Below are positions 25,696-35,177 of a DNA stretch of 64,000 bases, one piece after another (the first letter of the stretch is position 1; each line of letters opens with the position of its first letter). A program made the translations under genes and the position numbers. The DNA is from Polyangium sp. 15x6 (GTDB lineage: Bacteria; Myxococcota_A; Polyangia; Polyangiales; Polyangiaceae). The notes beneath the pieces are model-generated. The model saw nothing but the letters and a program-made list of their open reading frames with translations, did not search any database and was not told where the DNA came from. Location: assembly GCF_029960785.1 (NCBI RefSeq), contig NZ_JASBQE010000022.1, forward strand, positions 1 to 64,000, read 5' to 3'.

Positions 25696-27126
25696 TCAGG
25701 CCGCGCTGCGGCTCACGAGGACGAGCGGATCCGGGCCGGGCGCCGCCTCGAAGCCGCCGAGGCCGTCGAGCAGCTCCCACGTCGCGCAGAGATTCGGTGT
25801 TTCTTCGGAGGACGCCCAGTCGCCCGTACGCGCGAGCGGGCCGCCGACGATCTCCGGATCGGCGTCGATTCGCTCGCGCACCACGACCTCGCCCGCGTGC
25901 GCCGAGACGTTCACGTGCACGCGTGGATCGGATCCAGAACGCGACGCGAGCGCCGCGTGCAGCTCGAGCGCGAAATTGAGCGCCACCTGCCGCTCGTCCT
26001 GCCAGGTCGCAGGATCCCGCGGCAGCAGCCGGAGGCCGAGCACCTCCGCGCTCGTGCTCGTACACAACGTGTAGCCCGCGCTCCGCATCCGCTCCTCGGC
26101 GCTCGCGAGGATCCGCTCGATCTCGGCCGCGAAGAGATCCGGCGCGTCCTCGGCGTCGGCACGCAGCCGGATCTCGATGAAGATGCCCACCGCGAAGCGC
26201 GGGAGCTGGTGCGAGGACGAGCGCAGCGTGCCCGCCGAGGTCGCGTGGCGCAGCGCCCGCACGAGCGCGTGCACCGACTCGTAACGACGCTCGGGCCGTT
26301 TTTCCAGGCACTTCAAGACCACCGCGTCGATCTCGCGCGAGACGGGGACACGCTCGCTCGGGCGCGGCGCAGGCTCTTCCAGGTGCTTGCGCACGAGCTC
26401 GCCGGGGAACGAGGACTCGAACGGCAAACGGCCCGTGAGCAGGCGATAGAGGAGCGCGCCGAGCGCGTAGACGTCGGTGCGCGCGTCGACCGGCGCGCAG
26501 AGGAGCTGCTCGGGCGCCATGATCGTGAGCGTGCCGATCTGCCGGTTCACCGAGGTCAGGCCCGCGCTCGACGTGCCCGGATCGACGAGCTTCGCGATGC
26601 CGAAATCGAGGAGCTTCACGCCGCCGAGCCCGCCCGTCGCCATCACGTTGCTCGCCTTGACGTCGCGATGGACGATGCCCGCCGCGTGCGCCGCGCCGAG
26701 CGCCGCACACACGGGCTCGAGGATCTCGAGCGCCTCCTCCGGGCCGAGGCGACCACGCATCGAGAGGAGCACGTCGAGCGTGACGCCGGGGAGATATTCC
26801 ATCACGAAGAACGGCGTTCCGCAGGAGAGCGCGCCGACTTCCTTGATCTCGACGATGTTCGGGTGGCGGATGCGCCGGAGGAGCTCGACCTCCCGGACAA
26901 ACCGCTCGATCATCTTCGGCAGCGGCGCGAGCGTCGGATGCAGGACCTTGATCGCCACGGGCTCCGCGCGGCCCGCGGGATGCGCGCGGTACACCGAGCC
27001 ACACCCGCCGCGCGCGACGAGCCGGTCAATGACGTACCCACCTACGGACGTCCCGACGGCAAGAGGGACGTCGTGATCCTCGCCGCCGCCCATCCCGCCT
27101 CCGCCAAGAAGCCCAGATCGACCCAT
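25696..27126 (-). CDS. Ser/Thr protein kinase with degenerate cyclase-like C-terminal domain
   Basis: 476 aa from ATG 27126 (another ATG directly upstream at 27129; GGGAGG favours the inner one). Gly-rich start, then kinase domain from about residue 25: glycine loop ARGGCGSVY, VAIK, IVHRDVKASN, LLDFGIAK, MAPEQL; catalytic residues intact. After about residue 305, the sequence VGIFIEIRL..SAGYTL..LEL and VNVSAHAGEVVVRE..EIVGGPLARTGDW resembles a class III nucleotidyl cyclase fold, but the metal-binding Asp pair is not evident, so probably a regulatory, non-catalytic domain. No TM segment. Upstream of the AT-rich island and divergent from the lipoprotein/giant-kinase pair. Confidence 0.88.
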   Translation of the reverse strand: MGRSGLLGGGGMGGGEDHDVPLAVGTSVGGYVIDRLVARGGCGSVYRAHPAGRAEPVAIKVLHPTLAPLPKMIERFVREVELLRRIRHPNIVEIKEVGALSCGTPFFVMEYLPGVTLDVLLSMRGRLGPEEALEILEPVCAALGAAHAAGIVHRDVKASNVMATGGLGGVKLLDFGIAKLVDPGTSSAGLTSVNRQIGTLTIMAPEQLLCAPVDARTDVYALGALLYRLLTGRLPFESSFPGELVRKHLEEPAPRPSERVPVSREIDAVVLKCLEKRPERRYESVHALVRALRHATSAGTLRSSSHQLPRFAVGIFIEIRLRADAEDAPDLFAAEIERILASAEERMRSAGYTLCTSTSAEVLGLRLLPRDPATWQDERQVALNFALELHAALASRSGSDPRVHVNVSAHAGEVVVRERIDADPEIVGGPLARTGDWASSEETPNLCATWELLDGLGGFEAAPGPDPLVLVSRSAA

Positions 27127-27446
27127 CATGCCCTCCCCCCGGTGCGATCGCGATCCTACGCCACGGGTATGACCCGAAATGCGCCGCGTCGGCAACCGAT
27201 TTCCGCGGTATCCGTGCTTGTCCAGAAGCCCAATGATCGCCGCGACGCGCGATCGAATCAGGGTACGCACGGGCCTGATGGGGCCGCTCCCGATCCTTCG
27301 ACCCTAGAACGCCATCAGGGCAATTCCCGATGGCTTCGTCGAGGGTCTCCCGTTCGCGGGACGCCCGTACTCCAAGTTCGTCGTGTCCTGTGCCGGCTCC
27401 GTGTTTCGCGCTATCGTGAGGGGAATCTCTGAGACGGGGGGGGTAC

Positions 27447-28289
27447 ATGTCTCGGAAATCAATGGTCGCGTTTTTTCCGTTCGTGCTCGTAGCGGTCGTG
27501 CCGGTCATCGGTTGCATGGGGGCGCCGGGGCTCAGCGAGGAGGACAGCACCGAGGTCGTGGGCGAGGCGGCCTTCGGCATCAACATTCTGAACGCGCTCG
27601 TTCCCGAGGCGCTGACGGCGGGGAGGGACTTCGCCAAGGCGCCTCTTTCGGTGGACGCGATGGTGCCCGAGGCCCGCGCGGCTATCGAGGCCTCTTCGGA
27701 GAAGGGGCGGCTCGCGCGGATGTTCCTGCGCTATGCCGTGGGCTGCGCCCTCGGGCCGGACCAGGAGCTCTCGTTCTCCTGGACCGACCTGCACGGCGAT
27801 GTCCACGACGAAGCGTATCGGGGCATCGCAGGGCTCGCCCCGTCGTGGGAGCAAGCGCCGCTCGACGAGGTGGGCCAGCCGTGGGTGTCGGCGTGCCTCG
27901 GCGCGCGCACGAATCGTTACGGCAGGGCCGTGGAGATCTCGATGCATGGCTCCGCCGATGCGCTTGCGGAGCTGCATGACGTCGAGATCAAGGGGTTCCC
28001 GTACGAGGAGGGGGCGTTCTGGGGAAACGTCTTCCAGCCCGAGCCCTATCTGCGCACCTGTTACAACCCGGCGAACGCGGAGCAGGCGCGGAGCAAGCTG
28101 CGTGATTGCGCGGCAGGCCTCGCAGGCGAGGGCGACGAGGACTGCGGTATCATGGAGATCATGGGACCTTGCGCGAGCCAATGCGAAGCGCTCGGAGAAG
28201 GCCTGTACCATGCAGGCTGCACCGCACCCCAATCTGGGGTTCCTTCTGGAGGGAAAACGGAGTATGTGATCACCGTTTTCCTGCCGTAG
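27447..28289 (+). CDS. Putative lipoprotein, unknown function
   Basis: 280 aa. Signal MSRKSMVAFFPFVLVAVVP followed by lipobox VIGC; mature part begins MGAPGLSEEDS. It contains several cysteines spread through the body (VGCALG, ACLGART, RTCYNP, LRDC, EDCG, GPCASQC, AGCTAP) and a central WTDLHGDVHDEAYRG segment. Similar proteins of about 280-300 residues are frequent in Polyangiales as hypothetical lipoproteins; no function known. SD is a G-run directly upstream. The stop lies 2 bp before the ATG of the giant kinase, so co-transcription is likely and the lipoprotein may be a surface partner of the kinase. Confidence 0.8.
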   Translation: MSRKSMVAFFPFVLVAVVPVIGCMGAPGLSEEDSTEVVGEAAFGINILNALVPEALTAGRDFAKAPLSVDAMVPEARAAIEASSEKGRLARMFLRYAVGCALGPDQELSFSWTDLHGDVHDEAYRGIAGLAPSWEQAPLDEVGQPWVSACLGARTNRYGRAVEISMHGSADALAELHDVEIKGFPYEEGAFWGNVFQPEPYLRTCYNPANAEQARSKLRDCAAGLAGEGDEDCGIMEIMGPCASQCEALGEGLYHAGCTAPQSGVPSGGKTEYVITVFLP

Positions 28290-28291
28290 AG

Positions 28292-31200
28292 ATGATCGCA
28301 CCACCGCCGCCGCCGGAGCACGACGCAACCACCCGTCAGGGACGGAAAGTATCGCGTTGTGCTTCGTGCGGGAGGCGGGTGGGCGCCTCCGGGTGCCCGG
28401 AGCACGGTCGTCCACTCGAAGGGGACACGGCGCCCGAGCTCGCGTCCGAGCCCGAGGCGCCGCTGCCCGAGTTCCGCGGCTACCGCACCGAACGCATGCT
28501 CGGCCGGGGCGGGTTTGGCATGGTGTACGCGGCCGTGTCGAAGGCGCCGCTGCCGAGCGCCGGGCGCCGCGTGGCGATCAAGCTGGCCCGAGACGATCGG
28601 GCCGGCGCCGCGCAACGGCTCGCGCACGAGCTCGTGGCGCTGCGCCTCGTGGGCCCGCCGTACGTGCCCGAAGTGCTCGACGCGGGCGTGCTCGCCGCGG
28701 GTTCGCCCTACATCGTGATGGAGCTCATCGAGGCGAGGACGCTCGCCGAGATCCTCGTCGCCCGCGGCGGGCCTCTGCCCCCGGCCGAGGCCTGCGCGTT
28801 CACCCGCGCCTTGCTCGGATCGCTGCACGCGGTGCACGACGAGGGGCTGGTTCACCGCGACATCAAGCCGGAGAACGTCCTCGTGACGGAGCCGCCGGGG
28901 CGCGCGATCGTGCTCGATCTGGGGCTCGCGCGGCGCGAAGGCGTGATGCCGGCGCGCGTGACCCCGCCCGAGGAGGGCGCGATGGTCGGCACGATCGAGT
29001 ACATGGCGCCCGAGCAATGCGAGGGGCGCGCGGAGCTCGACGCGCGCGCCGACGTGTACGCGGTGGGCGTGATCCTGTACGAGATGCTCGCCGGGCATCC
29101 GCCGTTCTGGGGGCCGCCGGCAGCGGTGCGAGAGGGACATCTCTCCCGCAGGCCCGCGCGGCTCGAACGTGCGGCCGGGGCGTCGATCCCGGCGGCGCTG
29201 GAAGACATCGTGCTCCGGTGCCTGGAGAAGGATCCAGCCGCGCGATACGCGAATGCAGCGGCGCTCGACGAGGCGCTCGCGGCGATCTCCCTCGGGACGG
29301 AGGCCGGGGTGCAGGAGACCCCTGATGTCGCCGGGGACCCCGCGACGAACGGGATTGGAAAAACCCAGCCCCCGGATCGGGGCGCGTCGGCCGACGCTCG
29401 AGCGAGGTCGTCCGATGCGTCGGCCTCCGAGCGGCGCACGGTGGCCTTGCTGCACTTCACGTCGCAGCTCGATCCGATCGCGCTGCAGGGACGCATCGAG
29501 CCGATCGGCGGGCACGTGATGCGCGCCTCGAGCGGCCGGTACGTGGTGGCGTTCGGGCACGAGGCGGACGAGAACCCGGTGCGCCTGGCGATCCGCGCAG
29601 CGCAGGATCTCGTCGCGCGCGGAATCTGCGAGCGGGTGTGGATCGATCTGGCGAACGTGTCCGTGACGACGCGGCCCGACGGGTCGAAGCGGCTGCTCTC
29701 GCCGCACCTCGCGCGGATCGGGCAAGCGCCGCTGCCGGCGTCGACCGCGCCCATCCTGCTCTCACCGGCGGCGCGCGCGGTGCTGACCGAGGCCGATCTC
29801 TCGGAGCTGCTCTCGCTGTTCGGGGCGAAGACCGTCGAGGAGAGCGAGCTCTCCGGCGCGGAGGATCCGACGACGCGGCTCGGTCACGTGGGGCCGCCGC
29901 TCGTCGGTCGGGACGATCTGCTGGAGACGCTCACGCTCTCGGCGCTGCGGTCGGTCCGCGAAGGCGTGCCGTCGGTCGCGGTGATCGTCGGGGATCCGGG
30001 GCACGGCAAGAGCCATCTGCGCAGGCTCCTGGTCGAGCGCCTGCGCACGCTCGTGCCGCTCGGGGCGGCGGTGGATCTTCGCGCGCCGGAGCCGATCGTC
30101 GGCGGCGGTGACAGCGTGCGCGATCTGCTCTCCGCGGCGCTCGGTCTGCCCGCGTCGATGCCCGTGGAGGGGCGCAAGGCCGCGCTGCGCGAGCGCCTCG
30201 GGCCGGCGAGCAGCCCCGAGGCGGAGGCGGCGCTCGCGCTCGCGCTCGGGTGGGTGGGGCCGCCGCGCGGCGACGAGACCACGGACTTCCCGGGCCTGCG
30301 CGCCCTCGAGGCCGCGCCCTTCGCGCTCGGCGCGACCCTGCGCGTGGCCGGGGGCGAGGCGCTGCGCAGGCGCGCGGAACGGACGCCGCTCTGCGTGGTG
30401 CTCGACGACGCGCAGTTCGCGGACGAAGCGACGCTCGGCATCCTGGAGCACGCGACGCTCGCGGAGGCGCGGGCGCCGATCTTCGTGTGCGCCCTCGGCC
30501 GGCCCGTGTTCCGCGAGAACCACCCGTCCTGGGCCGAGCGTGCCGCGCACCGGGACGTCTTCGATCTCGGCCCGCTCGATCCGCAGAGCGCGGCCTCGCT
30601 GGTGCGCGCGCTGCTCGCGCCCGCCGAGAACGTGCCGGAGCTCGCGGTTCGCAGGCTCGTGGAGCGGACGCAGGGCATTCCGCTCCTGCTCGTCGAGCTC
30701 GTGCGTGGGCTCAAGGGCGCCGGAATCGTGCGCCGGCACGAGGGCGGCCGCGGGTTTTACGTGGCGACGGACGAGCTCGATCGGGTGCCCGATCTGCCGC
30801 TCATCGAGTGGCTCGCGCACCGCGAGATCGACGCGTTGTCGCCGGCGGAACGGGCGCACGCGAGGCTCGTGGCGACCGTCGGGGCCGAGGTCACGCCGGA
30901 GGAGATTTCCGGCATCCTGCGCGGGATCTTGCGCCGCCTCGATCAGAGCGGCGAGTCGAGCGAGTTCCCGCTCGACGCGCGGATCGGCATCGAGCGGTTG
31001 CTCAACACGGGCGTCTTGCGCCGGCAGCGCCACGGCCGCGTCGGCTTCCGGCACGCGCTCGTCCGCGAGGCGATCGCCCGCGGCGTGCCCGAGGCGCTGC
31101 GCCGCAAGATTCACCTCACGTGTGCCGAGTACTACCGCGACGCCCCCGGGCCGCCCGAGGGGCCGCCCGAGGAGCAACGGCTGCCGCAGCTCGCCTACCA

Positions 31201-32455
31201 CGCGGCCTGCGCGGGGCTCTTCGACGTGGCGGAGGCGGCCTACATGGCGCTCGCCGAGGCGGCGCGGGCGAGGCACGCGTACGTCGACGCGGAACGCTTC
31301 TACACGCTGGCCCTGGAGCAGCAGGCGAGCACGGGGATGCGGCGCGGCAACGCGTACCGCGGCCGCGGGCTCATGCGCTACCGCGTGGGCCGCTACCACG
31401 ACGCGCTCGCGGACTTCGCCGAGGCGCGCGCGGCGGCGAGCGCGGCGGGCGACGAGATGGAGATCGTCGAGATCCTGCTCGACGAGGCGACGGCGCTCGA
31501 CTGGATGGGCGAACACGTGGCCTCGCGCGACAAGGTGCACGAGGCGCAGGCGCGGGTTGCGGGTCGGGCGACGCCGCTGCTCTCGGCGCGGCTCCTGCTC
31601 GGGATCGGGCGTTCGCATTATCGCTTTTCGCTCAAGGAAGAGGCGCTCGACGCGCTCACGCGCGCGGCGACCGAGGCGGCGGCGCTCGGCGAGGCGGGCT
31701 ACGAGACGCAGGTGATCGCGCTGCTCATGCTGGGCTACCTGGAGCAGGGCATCGGCCGGCACGCGGAGGCCGAGCGCGCGCTCGATCGGGCCGTGACCTT
31801 GTGCGACGCCCACGGCGACGCGCTGCACCTCGCGGCGTCGATCAACACGCGCGGCGTTTTGCGCGGGTTCCAGGGGGATCGGCAGCGGATGATCTCGGAC
31901 CTCGAGCGGGTCATCTCGCTCGGCCGCGAGCTCGGGCAGGACTACATCGAGTGGACCGGCCACTTCAACCTGGGCGAATGCCTGTACCTGATGGCCGAGC
32001 TCGAAGCGGCCGAGCCGCACGTGGCCCAGGCGCGCGCCATCGACGAGCGGCCCGTGGGCGGCGAGCCGCGCCCGGCGAGCATCCTGCTCCAGGCGCGGAT
32101 GCTGCTCTACCGCGGCGACATCGAGAACGCGCGCGCGCTCGCCTCACGGGCCCGCGGCGGTACGTCCGCGCCGCTGACGGTGCCCTCGGACGACGTGCTT
32201 TGCTCGATGATCGAGCTCGCGACCGAGGACGCGGGCGACGAGGCGTGGGAAGCGCTCGAGGCTCGCTCGGAGCGGTACTCGATCGGGCAGGAGCGCATCG
32301 AGGTGGTCGAGACGCGAGGCCTGTCCGCATTGCGGCGGGGGAGGCGGCGCGAGGCGGCGCGTCACCTCGAACGCGCGCTCGCCCTGTCGCGGCAGATCCC
32401 GAACGTGATCGGCAAGCGGCTGGCGCGGCACCTCGCCGAGGCGATGCGCGACTAG
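28292..32455 (+). CDS. PknK-like giant Ser/Thr kinase with cyclase-like, AAA ATPase and TPR-like domains
   Basis: 1387 aa. N-terminal short Cys/His cluster (CASCGRRVGASGCPEHGR, about 18-35). Kinase about 62-330: GRGGFGMVY, VAIKLA, LVHRDIKPEN, then LDLGLAR (DLG in place of DFG), MAPEQC. Next a degenerate cyclase-like module about 385-525 (VALLHFTSQL..). Then a STAND/AAA ATPase with Walker A GDPGHGKSHL (near 568) and Walker B VVLDDAQF (near 703), winged-helix region, and a long helical TPR-like C-terminus from about 960 on. This layout matches the large myxobacterial kinases of the PknK type. Start chosen at ATG 28292, two bases after the lipoprotein stop. Cytosolic; the ATPase/TPR part probably senses or recruits partners. 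Confidence 0.9.
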   Translation: MIAPPPPPEHDATTRQGRKVSRCASCGRRVGASGCPEHGRPLEGDTAPELASEPEAPLPEFRGYRTERMLGRGGFGMVYAAVSKAPLPSAGRRVAIKLARDDRAGAAQRLAHELVALRLVGPPYVPEVLDAGVLAAGSPYIVMELIEARTLAEILVARGGPLPPAEACAFTRALLGSLHAVHDEGLVHRDIKPENVLVTEPPGRAIVLDLGLARREGVMPARVTPPEEGAMVGTIEYMAPEQCEGRAELDARADVYAVGVILYEMLAGHPPFWGPPAAVREGHLSRRPARLERAAGASIPAALEDIVLRCLEKDPAARYANAAALDEALAAISLGTEAGVQETPDVAGDPATNGIGKTQPPDRGASADARARSSDASASERRTVALLHFTSQLDPIALQGRIEPIGGHVMRASSGRYVVAFGHEADENPVRLAIRAAQDLVARGICERVWIDLANVSVTTRPDGSKRLLSPHLARIGQAPLPASTAPILLSPAARAVLTEADLSELLSLFGAKTVEESELSGAEDPTTRLGHVGPPLVGRDDLLETLTLSALRSVREGVPSVAVIVGDPGHGKSHLRRLLVERLRTLVPLGAAVDLRAPEPIVGGGDSVRDLLSAALGLPASMPVEGRKAALRERLGPASSPEAEAALALALGWVGPPRGDETTDFPGLRALEAAPFALGATLRVAGGEALRRRAERTPLCVVLDDAQFADEATLGILEHATLAEARAPIFVCALGRPVFRENHPSWAERAAHRDVFDLGPLDPQSAASLVRALLAPAENVPELAVRRLVERTQGIPLLLVELVRGLKGAGIVRRHEGGRGFYVATDELDRVPDLPLIEWLAHREIDALSPAERAHARLVATVGAEVTPEEISGILRGILRRLDQSGESSEFPLDARIGIERLLNTGVLRRQRHGRVGFRHALVREAIARGVPEALRRKIHLTCAEYYRDAPGPPEGPPEEQRLPQLAYHAACAGLFDVAEAAYMALAEAARARHAYVDAERFYTLALEQQASTGMRRGNAYRGRGLMRYRVGRYHDALADFAEARAAASAAGDEMEIVEILLDEATALDWMGEHVASRDKVHEAQARVAGRATPLLSARLLLGIGRSHYRFSLKEEALDALTRAATEAAALGEAGYETQVIALLMLGYLEQGIGRHAEAERALDRAVTLCDAHGDALHLAASINTRGVLRGFQGDRQRMISDLERVISLGRELGQDYIEWTGHFNLGECLYLMAELEAAEPHVAQARAIDERPVGGEPRPASILLQARMLLYRGDIENARALASRARGGTSAPLTVPSDDVLCSMIELATEDAGDEAWEALEARSERYSIGQERIEVVETRGLSALRRGRRREAARHLERALALSRQIPNVIGKRLARHLAEAMRD

Positions 32456-32562
32456 CGCCGCGATCGCGGGGCCGGTTTTTCCACCCAAGCCGCGGGCGGT
32501 TCGTAGTAGAAAAACCGAGGGGGGCGTCCGGTACGTCGCGCGCCGCCCGGGGATCTCCGCCC

Positions 32563-33813
32563 ATGCAGCTTTGGACCGCGATCGCACTCGCCCTCGGTGT
32601 CGTCCTCGTCGGAGCCGCCGGTTTCCAGCTCGCGAGGCCGAAAGCCCTGCCTTCGGGCGGCAAAGGAGAACGCAAAGGGGAAGGGGGCAAGGCGGACGAC
32701 GCGCCCGACGTCCTCGCGAGCGCACGCGCAAGCAAGCCCGCGCCCGAGCGCGTGAGCAAGCCCGCGCCGGAGCGCTCGAGCAAGCCCGCGCCGGAACGAA
32801 CGAGCAGGCCCGCGCCGGAACGAACGTCCTCGGACAAACTCCTGCCGAAGATCGCCGAGCCGAACGAGGACGAGGACGACAGCGAGCTGACGGTCATCAC
32901 GTTGAGCCCGAAAATGCCGCGCCTCTCGGACCTCAACGACGACGAGCGCGAGGTCGAGGAGCACCCGGACGCGCCGGCGAAGGCCATCGTCGTGGACGAC
33001 GACGCGGCCGCGGACGAGCCGACGCGCGCCTCGCCGTTCATCCTCGTGAGCGCCGCGGGGCAGACGGACAAGGGGCAGAAGCGCAAGAACAACGAGGACA
33101 GCTACGTCGTCGTCGACGAGCACGGCCTGTTCGTGGTGGCCGACGGCATGGGCGGGTACGCCGGCGGCGAGATCGCCAGCGCGCTCACGGTCGAGGTGAT
33201 CGAGAAGGCGTTCAAGACGCAGAAATTCGAGGGTCCGGCCTACGAGAACGTGCCGCGCCGGGGCCAGGAGCTCGCGCGCAGCATCCAGATGGCGAACAAG
33301 GCCGTCTTCGAGAAGGCCGCCGGGGACCCGATGCTGAAGGGCATGGGCACGACGGTGGTGGCCGCGCGCTTCTCACTGAACAAGCAGCGCCTCTACCTTG
33401 GGCACGTGGGTGACAGCCGCTGCTATCGGCTGCGTGAAGGTAAGCTCGAGCAGATCACCACGGATCACACGATGGCCGCGCTCGGCTTCACCGGCCCCGC
33501 TTTTGCACATCGCCTGAACCGCGCGGTGGGCACGCAGCCATCCGTGGAGATCGATCTCATCATCGGGCGCCCGCGCCCCGACGATGCCTACCTGCTGTGC
33601 TCGGATGGTCTTTCGAAGATGGTGCCCGACGAGGAACTGCGGCAAATCCTGGTCGAAACCAAGCATCCGCAGCAGGCCATCGACAAGCTGATCGCCCGCG
33701 CCAACGAGAAGGGCGGGCATGACAACATCACGGCGATCCTGGTCTGCGTGAAGTCGCCGGCGGAGTACATTCGATCCCTGCGTGAAGCACCGACGGCTGA
33801 GCAAGCGAGCTGA
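32563..33813 (+). CDS. PP2C-family Ser/Thr protein phosphatase, membrane-anchored
   Basis: 416 aa. One N-terminal TM (LWTAIALALGVVLVGAAGF), then a charged linker with four tandem SKPAPER-type repeats (about 53-82) and acidic stretches, then a complete PP2C catalytic domain from about 160. Metal-site motifs are KRKNNEDSY, VADGMGGYAGGE, GMGTTVVAA, GHVGDSRCY, DHTM, CSDGLS and GGHDNIT. A linker tethering the phosphatase to the membrane is a common myxobacterial arrangement. It follows the giant kinase by 107 bp on the same strand, so a kinase/phosphatase pairing on the same targets is plausible. The last 32 bp overlap the next gene. Confidence 0.93.
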   Translation: MQLWTAIALALGVVLVGAAGFQLARPKALPSGGKGERKGEGGKADDAPDVLASARASKPAPERVSKPAPERSSKPAPERTSRPAPERTSSDKLLPKIAEPNEDEDDSELTVITLSPKMPRLSDLNDDEREVEEHPDAPAKAIVVDDDAAADEPTRASPFILVSAAGQTDKGQKRKNNEDSYVVVDEHGLFVVADGMGGYAGGEIASALTVEVIEKAFKTQKFEGPAYENVPRRGQELARSIQMANKAVFEKAAGDPMLKGMGTTVVAARFSLNKQRLYLGHVGDSRCYRLREGKLEQITTDHTMAALGFTGPAFAHRLNRAVGTQPSVEIDLIIGRPRPDDAYLLCSDGLSKMVPDEELRQILVETKHPQQAIDKLIARANEKGGHDNITAILVCVKSPAEYIRSLREAPTAEQAS

Positions 33814-34936
33814 GACGATCGTCGGCCGGCTTTCGCTCGCCGTGTTTGGCGTGCTCTCCATCGGGGCGATGTCGTTCGTGGCCCTCCGCGATTTCAACGC
33901 GCCCGCGATCACGGCCGCAGCGCATCTCCCCGCGCTCCCGTCGGTCCGGCCTCCGGTGCCGCCGAAAGCCACGCCGGAGGCTCCTCGGGAGCCGCAAGAG
34001 CGGGCCGATCGCAATGTCTCGCGCGAGGGCTACACGCTCGTCTCGGCGGGCGCGCTTTTCGTCCCGTCATCGTTCGCGTCGGCCGACGGCACGTTCGATC
34101 TGCTGATTCATTTCAACGGCAACGCCGAGCTCGTCGCGGAGAGCGTGGCCGCGGCGGGGCTGTCCGCGCTCGTACTCGTGGTGAACGTCGGCGTGGGCTC
34201 GGGCGCATACGACACGCGGTACGCGGCGCCCGGGATGCTCGATTTCGACGTGGCGCGCGTCATCGAGACGGCGGCCGCGCGCGGGCTCCGCGGGGCACGG
34301 CTCGGCCGGCTCGCGCTCGCAGCGTGGAGCGCCGGATACGGGGCGATCGGGCGCATCCTCGCGCGGGACGAGGCGTTTTCGCGGGTGTCGGCGGTGCTGC
34401 TCTGCGATGCGCTCCACTCGAACTTCGTCGACAAGGGCAGTCGCGAGGTCGACATGGAGCGCATCGCGCCGTTCGTGCGTTTCGCCGAGAAAGCCGCAGC
34501 CGGCGAGAAGCTCTTCGTGATGACGCACTCGGAGATCGGCGAGTTCCGCTACGCAACCACGACCGAGACCTCGGACGCGATCCTCCGCGTGATCGGGATC
34601 GAACGATCCCGTACGATCAACTGGCCCGATCGCCCGAGTTTTCCCCTGGCGCGCGCCGTCATGTCGACCGAGCGCTGGCTCGAGCAACGCAGCGAAGCAC
34701 GGCGCGGCGATCTGCGTATCGCCGGCTATCGCGGGTTCAAGGAGGACGACCACATCGCGCACCTCGCGCAAATGTCGTCGACCGTGCTGCCTTCGCTCGT
34801 CGAGTACTGGAAGCGCCAGCAGGGCCGAGCATGCGTCTCATCTGGGAGCCGCTGCGCTGGGGCGTTGCCCCAGGCCCCACCGGGGCTATCCGCCCCTGGA
34901 CCCGGACCAGCGCAAGCGCTGGACCCGGGACGATGA
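33782..34936 (+). CDS. Alpha/beta-hydrolase-like membrane or exported protein with repeat-derived C-terminus
   Basis: 384 aa from GTG 33782, inside the PP2C 3' end (32-bp overlap). One N-terminal hydrophobic segment (about 16-34), a Pro-rich linker, then a core with LIHFNGNAE, LVLVVNVGVGSG, a nucleophile-elbow-like LAAWSAGYGA (Ser in A-W-S-A-G) and VLLCDALHSNF. This suggests an alpha/beta-hydrolase fold, though a full Ser-Asp-His triad is not certain (candidate His in EDDHIAHLA). The last about 35 residues (ACVSS.. to LDPGR) are encoded by hairpin copy E, which also gives the stop; the native end was probably near VEYWKRQQG. Confidence 0.7.
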   Translation: MKHRRLSKRAETIVGRLSLAVFGVLSIGAMSFVALRDFNAPAITAAAHLPALPSVRPPVPPKATPEAPREPQERADRNVSREGYTLVSAGALFVPSSFASADGTFDLLIHFNGNAELVAESVAAAGLSALVLVVNVGVGSGAYDTRYAAPGMLDFDVARVIETAAARGLRGARLGRLALAAWSAGYGAIGRILARDEAFSRVSAVLLCDALHSNFVDKGSREVDMERIAPFVRFAEKAAAGEKLFVMTHSEIGEFRYATTTETSDAILRVIGIERSRTINWPDRPSFPLARAVMSTERWLEQRSEARRGDLRIAGYRGFKEDDHIAHLAQMSSTVLPSLVEYWKRQQGRACVSSGSRCAGALPQAPPGLSAPGPGPAQALDPGR

Positions 34937-35163
34937 ACTGCGCGATGCGCAGTTCATCGCACAGGCCGAGGCAAGACCAGCCACGACCCTGCCAATCAAG
35001 ACAGCTGCGCTGACCTTTCGATCGGCAACGCCGTCCCACCGGCTCGTTGGAAGAACTGCGCATCGCGCAGTTCTTCCACCCCGGGTCCAGCGCTTGCGCT
35101 GGTTCGGGTCGAGGGGCGAACAGCCCCCGCGGGGTCCGGGGCAGAGCCCCGGCGCAGCGGCCC
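34849..35163. repeat. Multi-hairpin repeat, copy E (full composite)
   Basis: Mirror-image element of about 315 bp, opposite orientation to copy D. H1 at 34931-34959 (CGATGAACTGCGC arms, loop GAT), a core of about 90 bp, second H1 at 35049-35077 (GGAAGAACTGCGC arms, loop ATC). Flanking H2-H4 stems are present on both sides, including CCAGCGC/GCGCTGG and CCGGGGC/GCCCCGG around AGA. It fills the gap between the convergent hydrolase-like and desaturase-like genes and reads into the former. Confidence 0.92.
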
Positions 35164-35177
35164 CAGAAATGAAGGTT

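Noticed and set aside
20064-27126. Calling the MPE-WD40-Roc region a known named anti-phage system
   Set aside because: The domain order does not match any system I can name and no other typical defence genes (nuclease, methylase, RT, TIR) are adjacent, so it is reported only as a candidate.
28106-28291. Upstream extension of the giant kinase frame overlapping the lipoprotein gene
   Set aside because: The extension lies inside another well-supported gene and looks like out-of-frame GC-rich sequence; ATG 28292 directly follows the lipoprotein stop.
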